Shown here in pieces: positions 9,432 through 21,629 of a stretch of 64,000 nt of DNA. Under the pieces are notes generated by a model, which saw only the letters and a list, made by a program, of their open reading frames with translations, ran no database searches and was not told the DNA's origin. Numbering within the stretch: position 1 is the stretch's first letter; each line of letters begins with the position of its first letter. Source of the stretch: Nitzschia sp. DOCU1 (lineage: Eukaryota; Bacillariophyta; Bacillariophyceae; Bacillariales; Bacillariaceae); NCBI GenBank assembly GCA_951394045.1, contig OX595998.1, positions 496,001-560,000 of the forward strand, read 5' to 3'. A program made the translations under genes and the position numbers.

Positions 9432-12299
9432 ATGATGTGGTACTGGTTTGTTCTGATCGTGGCGCAGGCGTCCTCGAGTTCGTTTGTTTCCGCTTGGGCC
9501 GCAGCGCTGTCCATGCCGGAGCGTTCTTTGTTGCGGCCACAGTCACGGGCTGATGCGCTGAGCATGTTTCTGAGCAGCGAACTCGCACCAAGGAAAGCCA
9601 TCGAGGTGCTGCTCGGAGGCACTGGTTGTTCTACCCGAGCTTCTTCGGCAAGTGGCACGGTGGGCACAAGTGTTTCGCCGAAGACGCCTCCTCGCGACGG
9701 TGCTGCGCGGCGTGTGCTGGGATTTGACGTCTTTGCTTTGGAAGCAACGCCTTCAAATGTCAACATGGAAGCTTGGAAAAGGGGAAGCCGGGAAACTTCT
9801 TGGAGCACCCCGCCGAAGTCAGGGCTGGGCACTCATCCGTACGCCTACTTTCCATTTGCAGAGGCGATTACAACCGACTTCCCCCCTTCGCTTCCGTGGA
9901 TGCCCACAAGGTCGCACATTGACTCGCTCAAAGTTGTCGAGCTGAAACAGGCCTGTCACGATCGGGGGCTTCCTATCGTAAGTGTGGTCCGCCGTGCTTC
10001 AACGCCGTAGTTGCTTTTCGCTGCTCACAAATATCTACTTTGCTGTGCCTGCAGTCAGGAACAAAGGCGATTCTTCGAGATCGATTGTGGAATTGGACCG
10101 TGGAACAGCAAGAACGGCAGCAAATTAAGATCACTGGCGATTTCCTCACACGATACTTTGAAGAAACTTTGGAAACGACCGCGATCGAGACGGAGAAAAA
10201 AACGCATTCGGAGCCTACTACAGCACCTGATTCCTCAACGCCCGATTCGTTGGCTGACTGGGCGAGGAACAGAAACTTTGATCTCTTGCGCCGCCGAAAA
10301 GAGATTCATCGGCAAATGCGAGAAGGAAGGCCGGTACCTTCGAAAATGGGACCAAAGGAGCAGATTTTGGACGAAAAGCAAGCGACGCCTGACTACCTGA
10401 AAAGTCTAGCTCGTGCACTTCGAGCTCCCTCTTCGCCATATTCGTCGAATATTCAGGTCAAAGAACTCTACGCGGCTATCAAACAAGCCGATCAGCTTGG
10501 CGAGCGAAAGGTGGCCTTTGACCTCCTGCAGACTTTACTCATGGTGACACCCAGCGACGCACGGGTGTACCGCCGACTGGCACGAATGTACTCTGAAGAT
10601 GGGGATATCGAGGAAGGAAAGGAGATGCTACGAGCTGGTTTGGAAGCGCAGCCCGAAAACCCTTGGCTCTGGCACGGACTGGGACAACTTGAACGCGCAC
10701 ACGGAACATACAGCAAGGCGAAAGAGTGTTTCCAGCAAGCAATTGAATGTGACGCCAAGTTTGCCCAGTCCTATCACGCTTTGGGAACCATGGAACACGC
10801 AGAAGGCCGCATTGCAAGCGCCATGCGGATAATCAAGCGAGGTCTTGAATTTTGTCCGACCAACCATCGTCTTTGGCACGCATATGGAGATGTTTATCGA
10901 GCAGCGCAGATGTTAGAGGACGCGGAGCGATCGTACAAACGAGCCTTGGAACACGGCCCTACCGTGAGCCGTTGTTTTGCATTTTCCGCATTAGCGGCTG
11001 TGTCTTACGAGCAAGGAGACGTAGACAAGGCACGGGGTTGGCTATCGCAAGCCCTTAAGATCAACAGCGGGCGGCATGCTCAAGGCTGGGTAGCGCTGGC
11101 GCAACTAGAGGAGGCGGAAGGAAACGTCGAAAAGGCGCGGCTCGTCTGCAGTCATGCTCTGGCGAAATACGAGCGCGGCCTTGTCGAGGCTAGACACAGG
11201 TATCTCAAGAAAGGGCAGAATCCAAGCAACATGTGGCCTCAAGACTTCTCAAGTTCAACTAACTCAACCAATCGCAAGGACCAGCTCATGCACGCAGTCC
11301 CAAAGTATCGATCGGGGGACAAGTTTGTGCATGTCTACCAGAACTGGGCCAGGTTGGAGGAACGCTTTGGAAGTCCGGAGTCTGTCGATGCAGTGTATGC
11401 ACGGGCATCTGCGGCCTTTCCTCGAAACTACCAACTTCTGCTGAGGTGGGCACAATACCATGCCAAGATGATGCATCACGAGCGAGCACGCGCAATTTTT
11501 CAAGAGGCATGCCAAGTAGCGGGGAAGAGGTAAGGATGATGGGATGAAGATCCTAGGTGCTGTCACTGGATACTCATGGTTTGAGAAACTCTGAAGACAC
11601 GCAGACCCATATCGAGAAGCGGCTGAGCTGGAAATGACCCTCTCGAACTACAAGGAGGCTCGAAAAATTTTGTACCTAGGAGCACGAGCAGTAACGCAGT
11701 GGCGTAACGCAACGCATGGAGACACGAAAGGCTTATCACATCTTCTCTCCACATGGGCTATCTGTGAATGGCATCTTGGGGACCTTGATCGGACGGAAGA
11801 GCTTTTTGATCATGCCTTACGGCTTGCAGGCGAAACGGGATCACCGCTCCGCGCTTTCATCCTCTATTCGATTGCTCGTATGAAACACTACAGGGGAGAG
11901 CTGCATGCTGCACAACACTGTGTAGGGTTGGCGCTGAAGGAAAAATTGATGCCTGGCGGGAATGGAAAGCTTTGGCTTCTCTGGGCTGCAATTGCCGAAG
12001 AAATGGGCAATGCCAAATTAAAGAAAGATTGTTTGGAGCAGGCAGCGACATCCAGCAAAACTAGCAACTTCCAAGAAGTTCACGACGTTTACAGGCTTTT
12101 GAAGGTCCGCTCGGGCTCAGATCGATCTTCAAATGGTGTCAACACAAATGCCCATTTCTTGAAGACAAATGCCCATTTCTTGAAGAGGGATCCATGGAAG
12201 GTCCCGACGCCATGGAAGGTCCGGTTGTTCGAGAATCACGCTGAATCTTTGAATGCCTTCAAAAACGTAAAATTTCCACGGAAGGAGTTACTGAAGTAG
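9432..12299 (+). CDS. SAP-domain HAT/TPR protein, probable plastid RNA-maturation factor
   Basis: A three-exon gene: 9432-9977, 10055-11529 and 11597-12299, encoding 907 residues. Intron 1 (77 bp, gtaagt..gcag) splits a SAP domain exactly in phase: SLKVVELKQACHDRGLPI joins SGTKAILRDRLWNW. Intron 2 (67 bp) has a gtaagg donor; frame demands the acceptor at 11595-11596 rather than the later cag. The start MMWYWFVLIVAQASSSSFVSA-W is signal-peptide-like with an ASAF-type site (aromatic W at +1), followed by a Ser/Arg-rich transit-like region, so plastid import is inferred. Residues ~316-850 hold many TPR/HAT repeats with LWHGLGQLE, LWHAYGD, GWVALAQLEEAEGN and VYQNWARLEERFG signatures, as in the Mbb1/HCF107 family that stabilises psbB/psbH mRNAs. 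The SAP domain adds a nucleic-acid-binding module. Family call is good; the plastid RNA target is inference. An upstream ATG at 9240 would add 64 residues. Confidence 0.8.
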
Positions 12300-12546
12300 T
12301 TGCAGGCTGGTTTGAGACTACTAGGAAGATGTATTTTCCCTAGTTACAATGGAAATTCACTGAAGCACATTCGTCCACAGTTTTTGCCAACTCAACTATG
12401 CTACATTTGAAATTCCTTGCTCCAGTCCAATATTCGTAGGGCCGTGCTACGACTGCACTATGCTACTCCGACTCCCTCACTCTAGAGAGTAGACTGTCGC
12501 TGGACATCTGAAAACGTTCCCGAGCATTAGACCTGATAGGTACCAT
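12300..12546. other. Intergenic, left flank of Copia element
   Basis: No gene seen. It ends with the 6-bp target duplication taccat (12541-12546), which recurs at 21324-21329. Confidence 0.6.
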
Positions 12547-13083
12547 TGTCGGAATGGGGTCTTTCAGGACTGGAAACTCGGGACTGAAGACCGACCATTC
12601 GTAAGTGTCGACTGCACACTACGTCATGACTGTTGGGGCAACGACGGAACTACAGAAGGTCATGTCAGTGGTAAGACCGGACATGAGACCAGATGAAGAG
12701 GCATCCCATAGATGTTCATCTGAGACTCTTCGACAAGACGACGAGGGCTGGGATGATCTAGAGGACATCCAAGACGATCGGTGGGACATTGTAGATGACC
12801 GATACTTCGAACTAGTACTAGTAGACTGAAGGAACGACGATCAGAGTCGGTCCTGTGGGACCATTGAACAAGATCAATCGGGTCATTACGAGTACCAAGC
12901 GGAAAGAACGTCTAGCACTAGTAGATAATCACAATATTTAGGAGAAGCTTTGAGAGAGGAACTTCTGGTGCACCACCAACGAGTATTGTCTAGAGCCCTG
13001 CTACGAAAAGACTACAGCCGAGCTAGTCAACTACAGTCGAGTTAGTCGAGCAGGAACGCTACGAGTTACGAGAGATTTCAACA
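12547..13083 (+). repeat. Copia 5' LTR (537 bp)
   Basis: It is nearly identical to 20790-21323. Differences seen are about four substitutions and one 3-bp indel (an extra gta near 12820). It starts TG and ends CA. The promoter should lie inside but no TATA box is clear. Confidence 0.95.
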
Positions 13084-13115
13084 CGCTTTAAAGCGGCTTC
13101 GTTTGAAAAAGTAAG

Positions 13116-15508
13116 ATGTCTACTAAGGGAGACGAAACTTCGCTGTTGTCTGTGAAGTACTATTCGTTGAAGGATTCGAACGTTGTCGAATTCTACGATG
13201 AATGGAGGTTCAAGACCATGGCTATCATTCGCAAGAAAGGCTGGAGTGGACCGTTCGACGATCCTACCGCCGCGATCCCGACCAAGTCGGAAACTGAGGC
13301 TACTACTGCCACGCAGGAGCAGAAGGACCTCGACAAGGCAAATGTTGAGGCGTACGACCATATTCTGATGGGATGCAGTGGCGTGCCCATGGGTTTGGTG
13401 CGTCGAGCCAACGGCGACGTTCAAGCAGCCCTAGCTGCTTTGGATTGCAAGTACGCAAAGCAAGCAAGCTCTAACCTGACAGAGTTGCTCAAGGCGTTTA
13501 CGCAGTGCAAACTGGAGTCTACGGCTACCGATCCTACTTCGTGGTTTCTAGAGATGGACAGCATCAACGAGAAACTACGAAACATCAAGGACGAGTATGC
13601 CAAGAAAGACTATGAGATCAAGGCACATCTTGTCGGTAACCTGCCAGAGGGATACGAGGACGTGGAGACCAAGGTATCCGGCAAGGAAGACACGATGACT
13701 GTGGCCGAGATCGAAAACGAGATCGCTCAGAAATGGGCGAGATCCTTCGAGGACCGCAACCGAAAGGGTGACGTGAAGAACATTGCCATGACAACCGAGA
13801 CCAAGAAGGGATTCGGCGGCGGTGCGGCCAAGTGGAGCGGCAAGAAGAAGTTCAAAGGAAAGTGCCGCAAGTGTGGCAAACAAGGCCACCAGAAGGCTGA
13901 CTGCAAGTCCGACAAGACCGGCGTTTGCTTCGAGTGTGGCGAAGACGGTCACTTCGCAAAGGATTGCCCCAAGAAGTCAGGCGGCGGCTCGAGGCCGGCT
14001 GCTGAGACTGGCATTGGCATGTTCGTCGGCATGTCCGTGACCAAGAAGGTGCAATTTGACGATGACGATGAACGCTACCTTCTCGACTCGGGTTCAGACG
14101 CCCACGTCTTGAAGTATGGAGATGGACTTGTGGACCCATCAACCAGCAAGCAGTCTGTGCAAGTTGGAAGCGGCGAATACATGAAAGCTACCAAGCAAGG
14201 ATCGTTGTTCCTTGGCTGTGGCGAGGCTGTCTTGCATCTGAAGAATGCTCAAGTTGTTCCTGGCGTCGCAAAGAACATCATCTCGCTGGGAAAGCTTGTT
14301 CAAGCAGGCAACAAGGTTTCGTTCGAAGGAACCAAGCTCGTGATCGAAAGCCCCAAAGGCAATCGAATCTATGTGGAGAAGGAAAAGGGCAGTGCGCTCT
14401 ACTACCTCAAGGCGGCGGTACAGGAAGGCAACAAGGCTTTCGCGACGTTGATTGAGGAAGAAAAAGAGGACGAAAAGGATGCCGCTTCAACCAAGGAAGA
14501 TTACAAGCCAGCGGCAGTTGAGAAAGAAGTCAAGACCAAGAAGCCAAGCGAGATCGATATCAACGACGCCCATGAGCTATATGGGCATCTCAATCATGGG
14601 ATACTCAAGCCTCTGTTGGAGAGCCGCGGCTACATTGTCTACAGAAACGGCAGCAATAAGAAGTCTTGTGAAGCTTGCGCCTATGCAAAAGCTAAGGCGA
14701 AGGGTGTTTCCAAGACCACCAACGTCAAGGCTACTACTAAGGGCGAGAGACTCTTTATGGACATCAGCGGTCCTTACAAGATGTCTTTGAAAGGCTCTAA
14801 GTTTTGGGTACTGATTGTGGACAACAAGACCCGCAAGGCCTGGAGTTTCTTTGTGAAGCATAAGAACGAGGCAAAACGAGTGACTAAGGTCGTCTTGGAT
14901 CTACTAAGGGAGCGCGAGTCACCACTAAGTATCTTCGCTGTGATAACGCGGGCGAAAACGTGAAGGGATTGCGTGAGCTGTGCGGTGATTTTGGTATCCA
15001 GATCGAGCTAACACCACCCAATTCTCCCAAGTACAACGGTGTTGTGGAACGAAAGTTTGTTACGATCCGAGATCGCGCTCAAGCCATGATGCTTGGTGCG
15101 CATCTGGATGAAGAACATCAGGGGCACTTATGGGGCGAAGCTGTATTTATGGCTACGCGCATCCATAACGCTGTGCCCAATCGAGTCAGGCCAGCTCCAG
15201 ACGAGTTATGGTACGGCGAAACTCCTAAGGTTTTGGATCACCTGGTTCAGTTTGGACGAAGTGGGTATGTGAAGATCCGCGACAAGAAACCTACTAAGAT
15301 GGCTCTCAAGAGCCAGAAGATGGTGTTCATGGGGTATGCTCCGGACCACTCCGGCGATGTATACCGCATGTACAACCCCGCGACCAAGAGCGTGGTTGAA
15401 TCGCGCGACGTTACATGGGCAGAATGGCACGGTAGCCAAGAAGTCCCCAAATCCTTGAAGATTTTTGCTTCGGATTTTGAAGTTGATGTGAGCGACGATG
15501 GCGACAGC
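13116..15508 (+). pseudogene. Copia gag-protease-integrase (5' part of polyprotein, frameshifted)
   Basis: The ATG at 13116 begins Gag. Two CCHC zinc knuckles follow (CRKCGKQGHQKADC and CFECGEDGHFAKDC, about 13860-13970). The aspartic protease motif LLDSGSDAHV is near 14080, a GAG-pre-integrase HHCC region lies near 14570-14700, and the integrase core has FMDISGP. At about 14930 the frame shifts by one base. The integrase continues in the next frame with DNAGEN, TPPNSPKYNGVVER and the Copia-type C-terminal fold until the LINE junction at about 15508. The frameshift sits between otherwise conserved residues, so it is a lesion or a base-calling error rather than a programmed signal. Confidence 0.9.
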
Positions 15509-18500
15509 GGTTGGGCACCCCCCGGTGAGTCAAGCACTACGCTTCGGCACGTGGAATATACGCAATGGTCGGAACTCGGGGCTGGAAACAGCCTTACGAG
15601 CGATGGCCCAGATGAATCTCGATCTGGGAGTGCTGATGGAGACGAAAGTCACCAACGGCATTTACACTCGTTTTTCATCAGGTTTTCGGGTGGTTGCGTG
15701 AAGGAGGAGTGGCTCTTTTTTTCAAAGAGTCGGAATTTTTCAGTGTGGAGTCCATCCGTCGCTGGGGACCCAATGTCATCAGTTTTGTGCTGCGGACGGG
15801 GAACCAACGATTCGGGTGTGTTGGTGGGTATATCCCACCGAACGACTCCACCACAATTGAGTCTGTCACGGACGCCCTTGAGTACCTCCCGGATGGTATA
15901 CCTACCATCCTCCTGGGGGATCTCAACGCCAATTTAGCACACCCTCGGGATGCCAGAGAGGCCGAGATTGCCGCCTGTGCGGCGACTTTCGGGCTGAAGG
16001 ACATGCTGCCAGAGTTCAGGCAGCACTCATGCCGTCACAGGCATGGCACTACTTGGCGGCAGCAGCGGACTGACATTGGACTTGTCACTTCGCAATGTGA
16101 CTACTTGTTGAGCTCGGATCGGCGTTTCATTCGGAATGTGCAGATCCGGCAGCCCCGCCTTCACACCTCGGACCACCTGCTGGTTCTGGGTGTAGTACAA
16201 TCAGCCCCTCTTCATGAGAACCGGGCGTACGTGAAAGGACGGAAGCAGTTTCCATTGAAGCCCCCCACGGGGGCTACAATGTCGAGAGCCGATACCCTCT
16301 TCCAAGGGCTCAAGAAATTCATGACGGCCGCGTTGCCGAGGGACCGGCAGAGTCGGGACCCGTGGATTTCGGACAGAACTTGGAAGCTGGTGGACGAACA
16401 ATGCGGCAATGCGCCGGGAGCAACCCCACCTCAGGGCACGGTGCAAGCAACTTTCTCGGCAGGTCTCTCAGTCCTTCAGGGCTGATAGGCTTGCCCGGAC
16501 CAGGAAGGCCGGCGAGACCATTGAACGTCTTGTGAGAGGGGAGACCCCCGGGGGCTTGCAAGGGGCGTGGGATACATTCAAAAGCTGGTATCGTGAGGCC
16601 AGCGAACAGCCTCCCAAGCCCTCTCGAATCGAACTTGAGTGCGTGTCGGCAGAGTACGCGGCGTTATATGCAAAGGGCATGGATCTCCCGCCGGAATCCA
16701 TCCCTGTGCTTGTGGCACCTGCGAATATCCCTGACCACACCCCCCAGGAAGATGAGATTGCTGCGGCAGTACGACGTCTCCGTCCCAACCGGGCACCAGG
16801 CCCGTCTGGGATGAGATCCGACCATTTAAAGAGATGGTTGGCCGACGCCACGCGAGAGGAAAACCCAGACGGACGGGCGTGGACCGCACTGGTGGACCTA
16901 GTGCAACATGTATACGCAACTGGAGATATGCCAGTTGAGTTATCGTGGGGCACTATGATCCTACTCCCCAAGGGCGAAGGGCAGCACAGGGGGATCGGCC
17001 TCCTGGAAATTGTCTGGAAATTAATTACGAACATCATCGATGCACGTATTAAGGCCCAGGTCGAATTTCACGACTCCCTCCATGGCTTCCGAGCCAAGAG
17101 GGGGACGGCTACTGCAATAATCGAGACGAAGTTGCTCCAACAACTCGCTACGGCCCAACAATCGGCACTTTTCACGATCTTCTTAGATCTGCGGAAAGCC
17201 TACGACACGTTGGACCGAGAGCGAGCGCTGGATATCCTAGAAGGATACGGGGTGGGCCCAGCGGCCCTGCGCCTGCTCCGGATCTTTTGGGACCGCCAGC
17301 AAGTCATAGTGAAGCAGAGTGGTTACTATGGCGACCCGTTCCGGGCCACCAGGGGAGTCACTCAGGGAGATATTATCTCCCCCACAATATTCAATATCAT
17401 ATGCGATGCAATCGTGCGATACTGGCTGTCCATTGTGAGCAATGTGGGGACAGATGCAGTGTCAGGAATGGGCAGTCGCATAGTGGAACAATCCGCGTTT
17501 TTCTATGCTGACGACGGGGCGATTTCCTCCCGTGATCCGGAATGGCTGCAGAGGGCAATCGATGTCCTGGCCGACCTCTTCGGACGCGTGGGACTGAAAA
17601 CCAACACGGAGAAGACAGAGGTCATGACCTGTCATCCTGGCTACATTTGTACTGGGACTTCGGAGGCGGCCTATGGTCGCCGAATGCGTGAGGAGGGCCC
17701 TTGCTACCGTGAACGGAGCCGCCGGCGGGTGGAATGTCCGGAATGCAAGGCCCCCCTCACTGCAGGCTCCTTGGGGCCCCACATGCGACGTGCGCATGGG
17801 AAGGAAAGCCTCCCCGAGGCGCCTCCACCCATGAGGGTGGCGGCCACGTCGGTAGTGAGTTTCCCTCGTATCCTCACGGTCATATGTTGTCCAGTGGAAG
17901 GATGCACGGGACGGGCGAAAACCAGATCGGCGCTGAGAAGGCACTTTGCCTTCCGGCACCCCAGAGATAGCCTCTGCATTCTAGAGGAGGGCCCAGACCC
18001 TCTTCCGAAATGTGAGATGTGCGGAATGCACGTGCCTTCGAAATTGTTGATTGGTGCGAGAGGTCATTGGAACACAGCGTGTTGCCGTGACGGGACCGAA
18101 CGACGATGACAAAGGCAGGCAGCAGAGGATGCCCGTCGGGCCCGTGAAGTGGTTTTCACGGTCTACGACCAGCCCCTCAACTTGGTGGAAACATTTAAGT
18201 ACCTTGGTAGGCCCCTGTCCAGCACGGATAGCGACTGGCCCGCCGTGTACCGGAATATTGCCAAGGCCCGACAGAAGTGGGGTATGGCGGCCCGTGTCCT
18301 GGCAAGACAAGGGGCCTCACCGAGAATCTCAAGTATGTTCTACAAAGCGGTTGTTCGGAGCGTGTTGCTCTATGGCGCAGAGACGTGGGTGATTACACCC
18401 ACTCTGCTGAAACTATTGGAAGCGTTCCACCACCGGGTTGCCCGCTAGATGACTGGCAAATGACCCAAGCTCGACCCACGATCGGGCACGTGGACGGTAC

Positions 18501-18810
18501 CACCAATAGCAGAGGCATTGGAGGCAGCGGCCCTTCTGCCGATCCAGGATTACATCCAGAGTCGACAGAATCGGATCGCTGACTACGTCGCAACTCGGCC
18601 CATCCTCGAATTTTGTACGGCGGCAGGACGACAGCATGGCTCCCCACCCAATCGGCGGTATTGGTGGGAACAGGCTGGTGTGGCGGAGCTAGTTTAGTAA
18701 CTACAACTATTAGGATCGAGAGCCTACGTGGGTGGAGGCCGCTGCCGAGGGATGCGTTCCCGTTGTGGCAAGCCCCTATCCCACTGTGGCCGGTTAATAT
18801 ATATATATAT
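15509..18810 (+). mobile_element. Non-LTR retrotransposon (LINE) inserted in the Copia element
   Basis: Copia coding sequence stops at about 15508 and resumes at about 18812. In between lie an APE-type endonuclease, a reverse transcriptase and Cys/His fingers on the same strand. The right end is a (TA)n tract (18798-18810) typical of LINE 3' tails. No target-site duplication was found, so the boundaries are approximate to about 20 bp. There is no RNase H domain, unlike the other LINEs in the window, so it belongs to a different clade. Confidence 0.85.
15520..18448 (+). pseudogene. LINE endonuclease-reverse transcriptase, broken
   Basis: The endonuclease begins with LRFGTWNIRNGRN near 15530 and METKV. 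After a frameshift near 15695 it continues with GGVALFF, GGYIPPND, LLGDLNAN (about 15925), DYLLSS and TSDHLLV (about 16175). A second frameshift near 16400 leads to the RT: LRPNRAPGPSGM, the HGFRAKRGTATAI region, FLDLRKAYDTLDRE (about 17185), GVTQGDIISPTIFN and FYADDGAI (about 17503). Two C2H2-like fingers follow (CPECKAPLTAGSLGPHMRRAH and CPVEGC...HFAFRH), a further CEMC motif, an in-frame TGA at 18107, then FKYLGRPL and LYGAETWV, the usual post-RT region. At least two frameshifts and one stop make this copy inactive. Confidence 0.9.
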
Positions 18811-18811
18811 C

Positions 18812-20704
18812 ATTGAGGATTACGCGTTGCCTCTAACCACTGCTGAGCTCTTGCCTCATGAAGTTTCGGACGACGATGATGAGGACGCTACTGGAGCAGG
18901 GAGGAAGGTTTCCCAAGTGGGGAGGATCCCCCTACAAAATACTCCAGTCCGTCCTAAACCAAGCAGAGTCGAGCGCGAACTAGCCAAGCTGAGAACACAT
19001 TACAACCCTATCGAAAGCGACGAAGACGGAGAAGTTGTCAATGTGGACGGCAACACTACTGATGGGAACAACGACGACGATGGAAGCGAAAGGCAGCAAC
19101 AAGTCTATTACGTCTTCCACACTACGCTTGCAAGTGATCCTGGCGAGCCGAAGACCCTTGGCGAAGCTCTTCAAGGAGAGCAACGTCTGGAATGGATTGG
19201 CGCAGCCAAGAAAGAGATCGAGAACTTCTTGCATCGCAAGGTCTGGAAGAAGACGCCATTGTTGGCGTTGAAGAAAGGACAGCGACCTATCTCGACCAAG
19301 TGGGTCTTCAAGGTCAAGCAGGAGCATGACGGATCAAAACGATACAAAGGCAGGATTGTGGTTCGTGGATTTGTGCAGATCCCCGGCATTGACTTTACTC
19401 ACACCCATTCACCCGTTGCTCAGGACGCATCGATGAGACTACTCCTTGCTCTGTCGCTTTTCAACGAGCCGAATGAATGGGACGTGGAGATGCTAGACAT
19501 CGAGGCCGCCTTCTTGGAAGCGCAGCTCGATGAAGATGTGTACATCCAGTGGCCTGAAGGCGTCGTCATGTTTGGCTACGCTTCGGAAGAAGAGACCCAA
19601 GGAACCTGCTTGCGTTTGGAACGCGCCATGTACGGCGCTGTTCAATCACCCAGAGCATTCTGGAAGGAAAACGCGAAGCATCTTTGGAAGATCGGCCTAT
19701 GCCAATCAAAGGCCGACCCATGCGTTTGGTACAAGCACAAGGACAAGGACCTGTGGCTGCTGATTGTTGTTCATGTCGACGACATTATGTTTGCAGGTCC
19801 GGACGAGGCTCGCAGCTGGTTCAAGACGGCAATCCAGCAACGGTTCAAGATCGTGGATCTGGGAACGCTAAGCAAGCATCTTGGAGTGTGGTACCAAAAG
19901 AAGAAGGACGACGACGGTCCCTACTAGGAATTATCTATGGCTGACTACCAACAAGATATCGAGAAAGATTGGTTGGAAGCAACCGGTCGCAATCTAAAGA
20001 ACGCGATGACCCCCGGATTCCCTGGCGAGACTTTGGAACGAAACAAGGAAGGGGAGATCAAGGATGTTGATCTCTATCGCAAGATCCTTGGGAAAGTCAT
20101 GTGGTTCTGTCGCAAGATCATGCCGGAATGCGGCAACGCACTGAGAGAGTTGGCATCCAGCATGGATCGCCCAGGTGATGACCATTGGAGGTCACTGGAA
20201 AGGTTGATTGGTTACATTCGTACCTCTAACCCTGCAACTTTGATCTTGAGAAAGCCGAAGAACTTGACTCTCTATGCCTAAACCGACAGTAACTGGGCAA
20301 CCAACAAGGAGAATCGCAAGAGTGTTTCGGGGTATGTGACAACACTCGGCGGATCGTTGATGACCGCTGTGTCAAGGACGCAACAGTCGGTGACTCTGAG
20401 CAGCACCGAAGCAGAGTATGTGGCAGCATCAGCTTGTGCTACGGAGATCCAGTTTCTTCAAATGCTTTTGGAGAAAGTTGTTCCGGGAGCCTTGAATGCA
20501 AGGCCAGCTGTGATGTTCGAAGACAACACTGGAGCCATCTATCTGATGGAGAACCAGGCTGTCGGCAACAGGACGAAACACATTGACATCCGCATGCATC
20601 ACATTCGAGAGCTGATGGTTCCAAGCGAGAGTGGGCCACCAAGGCTTGTCGTCCGCTTCATTCGTTGGGAATTGAATTTGGCCGACCCGATGACAAAAAC
20701 GTGA
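18812..20704 (+). pseudogene. Copia reverse transcriptase-RNase H (3' part of polyprotein)
   Basis: It resumes in the same frame as the integrase. After an acidic linker come the Copia RT motifs: WIGAAKKEIENF, ISTKWVFKVK, GRIVVRGFVQIPGIDFTHT, DVEMLDIEAAFL and VVHVDDIMFAG (about 19770), the last corresponding to the catalytic VDD. A TAG ends this stretch at 19927. The connection continues in the same frame from 19928 and is stopped again by TAA at 20279-20281. RNase H follows with SSTEAEYVAAS and DNTGAIYL, plus the HIDIRMHHIREL end, to TGA at 20704. Confidence 0.9.
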
Positions 20705-20789
20705 CGGAACAGATTCACAAGGATTTGGCACGCAAGCTAACCAACGGTGGCGTCTTTCATATGATCCGTTCGGCAGTCAACAGGGAGGA

Positions 20790-21323
20790 TGTCGGAATGG
20801 GGTCTTTCAGGACTGGAAACTCGGGACTGAAGACCGACCATTCGTAAGTGTCGACTGCACACTACGTCATGACTGTTGGGGCAACGACGGAACTACAGAA
20901 GGTCATGTCAGTGGTAAGACCGGACATGAGACCAGATGAAGAGGCATCCCATAGATGTTCATCTGAGACTCTTCGACAAGGCGACGAGGGCTGGGATGAT
21001 CTAGAGGACATCCAAGACGATCGGTGGGACATTGTAGATGACCGATACTTCGAACTAGTACTAGACTGAAGGAACGACGATCAGAGTCGGTCCTGTGGGA
21101 CCATTGAACATGATCAATCGGGTCATTACGAGTACCAAGCGGAAAGAACGTCTAGCACTAGTAGATAATCACAATATTTAGGAGAAGCTTTGAGAGAGGA
21201 ACTTCTGGTGCACCACCAACGAGTATTGTCTAGAGACCCGCTACGAAAAGACTACAGCCGAGCTAGTCAACTACAGTCGAGTTAGTCGAGCAGGAACGCT
21301 ACGAGTTACGAGAGATTTCAACA
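20790..21323 (+). repeat. Copia 3' LTR (534 bp)
   Basis: Partner of the LTR at 12547-13083, about 99% identical. It is preceded by the polypurine tract cagggagga and followed by the target duplication taccat (21324-21329). Confidence 0.95.
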
Positions 21324-21629
21324 TACCATAACCTCAGGCTTCTGCAGTGGGTATCATACGGCAGGAAACGGCACTTCTTCGTGGGCCATTCCTGGTAGTC
21401 ATAATCGGATGGAGAAGAACTGCACATGCCAAACTCGTAGAGGCCCCTGTATGTAGAAAATTGTACCAAAATCCCTGTACATCTACGACTCTTTCTGTAC
21501 TTCAAGTTAGAACTGTAGAATCCTACGAAGCTGGTACTTGACTTCAAAAAATGAGCCTGCCCACCCCAAATTTTCGTTTCCCGCCAAATTATCGGCGGCT
21601 TTTTCTAGCTAACGACGATTACACTCTAA

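Larger units (their letters stand above)
12547..21323 (+). mobile_element. Ty1/copia LTR retrotransposon, degenerate, with nested LINE
   Basis: Both LTRs begin TGTCGG and end TTCAACA. The 6-bp duplication taccat flanks the element (12541-12546 and 21324-21329). A polypurine tract (cagggagga) lies directly before the 3' LTR. The order gag, protease, integrase, RT, RNase H is diagnostic of Copia. A LINE of about 3.3 kb interrupts the region after the integrase. Coding is also broken by a frameshift near 14930, an in-frame TAG at about 19925 and a TAA at about 20279. No tRNA primer-binding site could be recognised after the 5' LTR. Confidence 0.95.

Noticed and set aside
11597..11604. Acceptor cag at 11602-11604 for intron 2
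   Set aside because: It breaks the reading frame between exons 2 and 3; the AG at 11595-11596 restores it.
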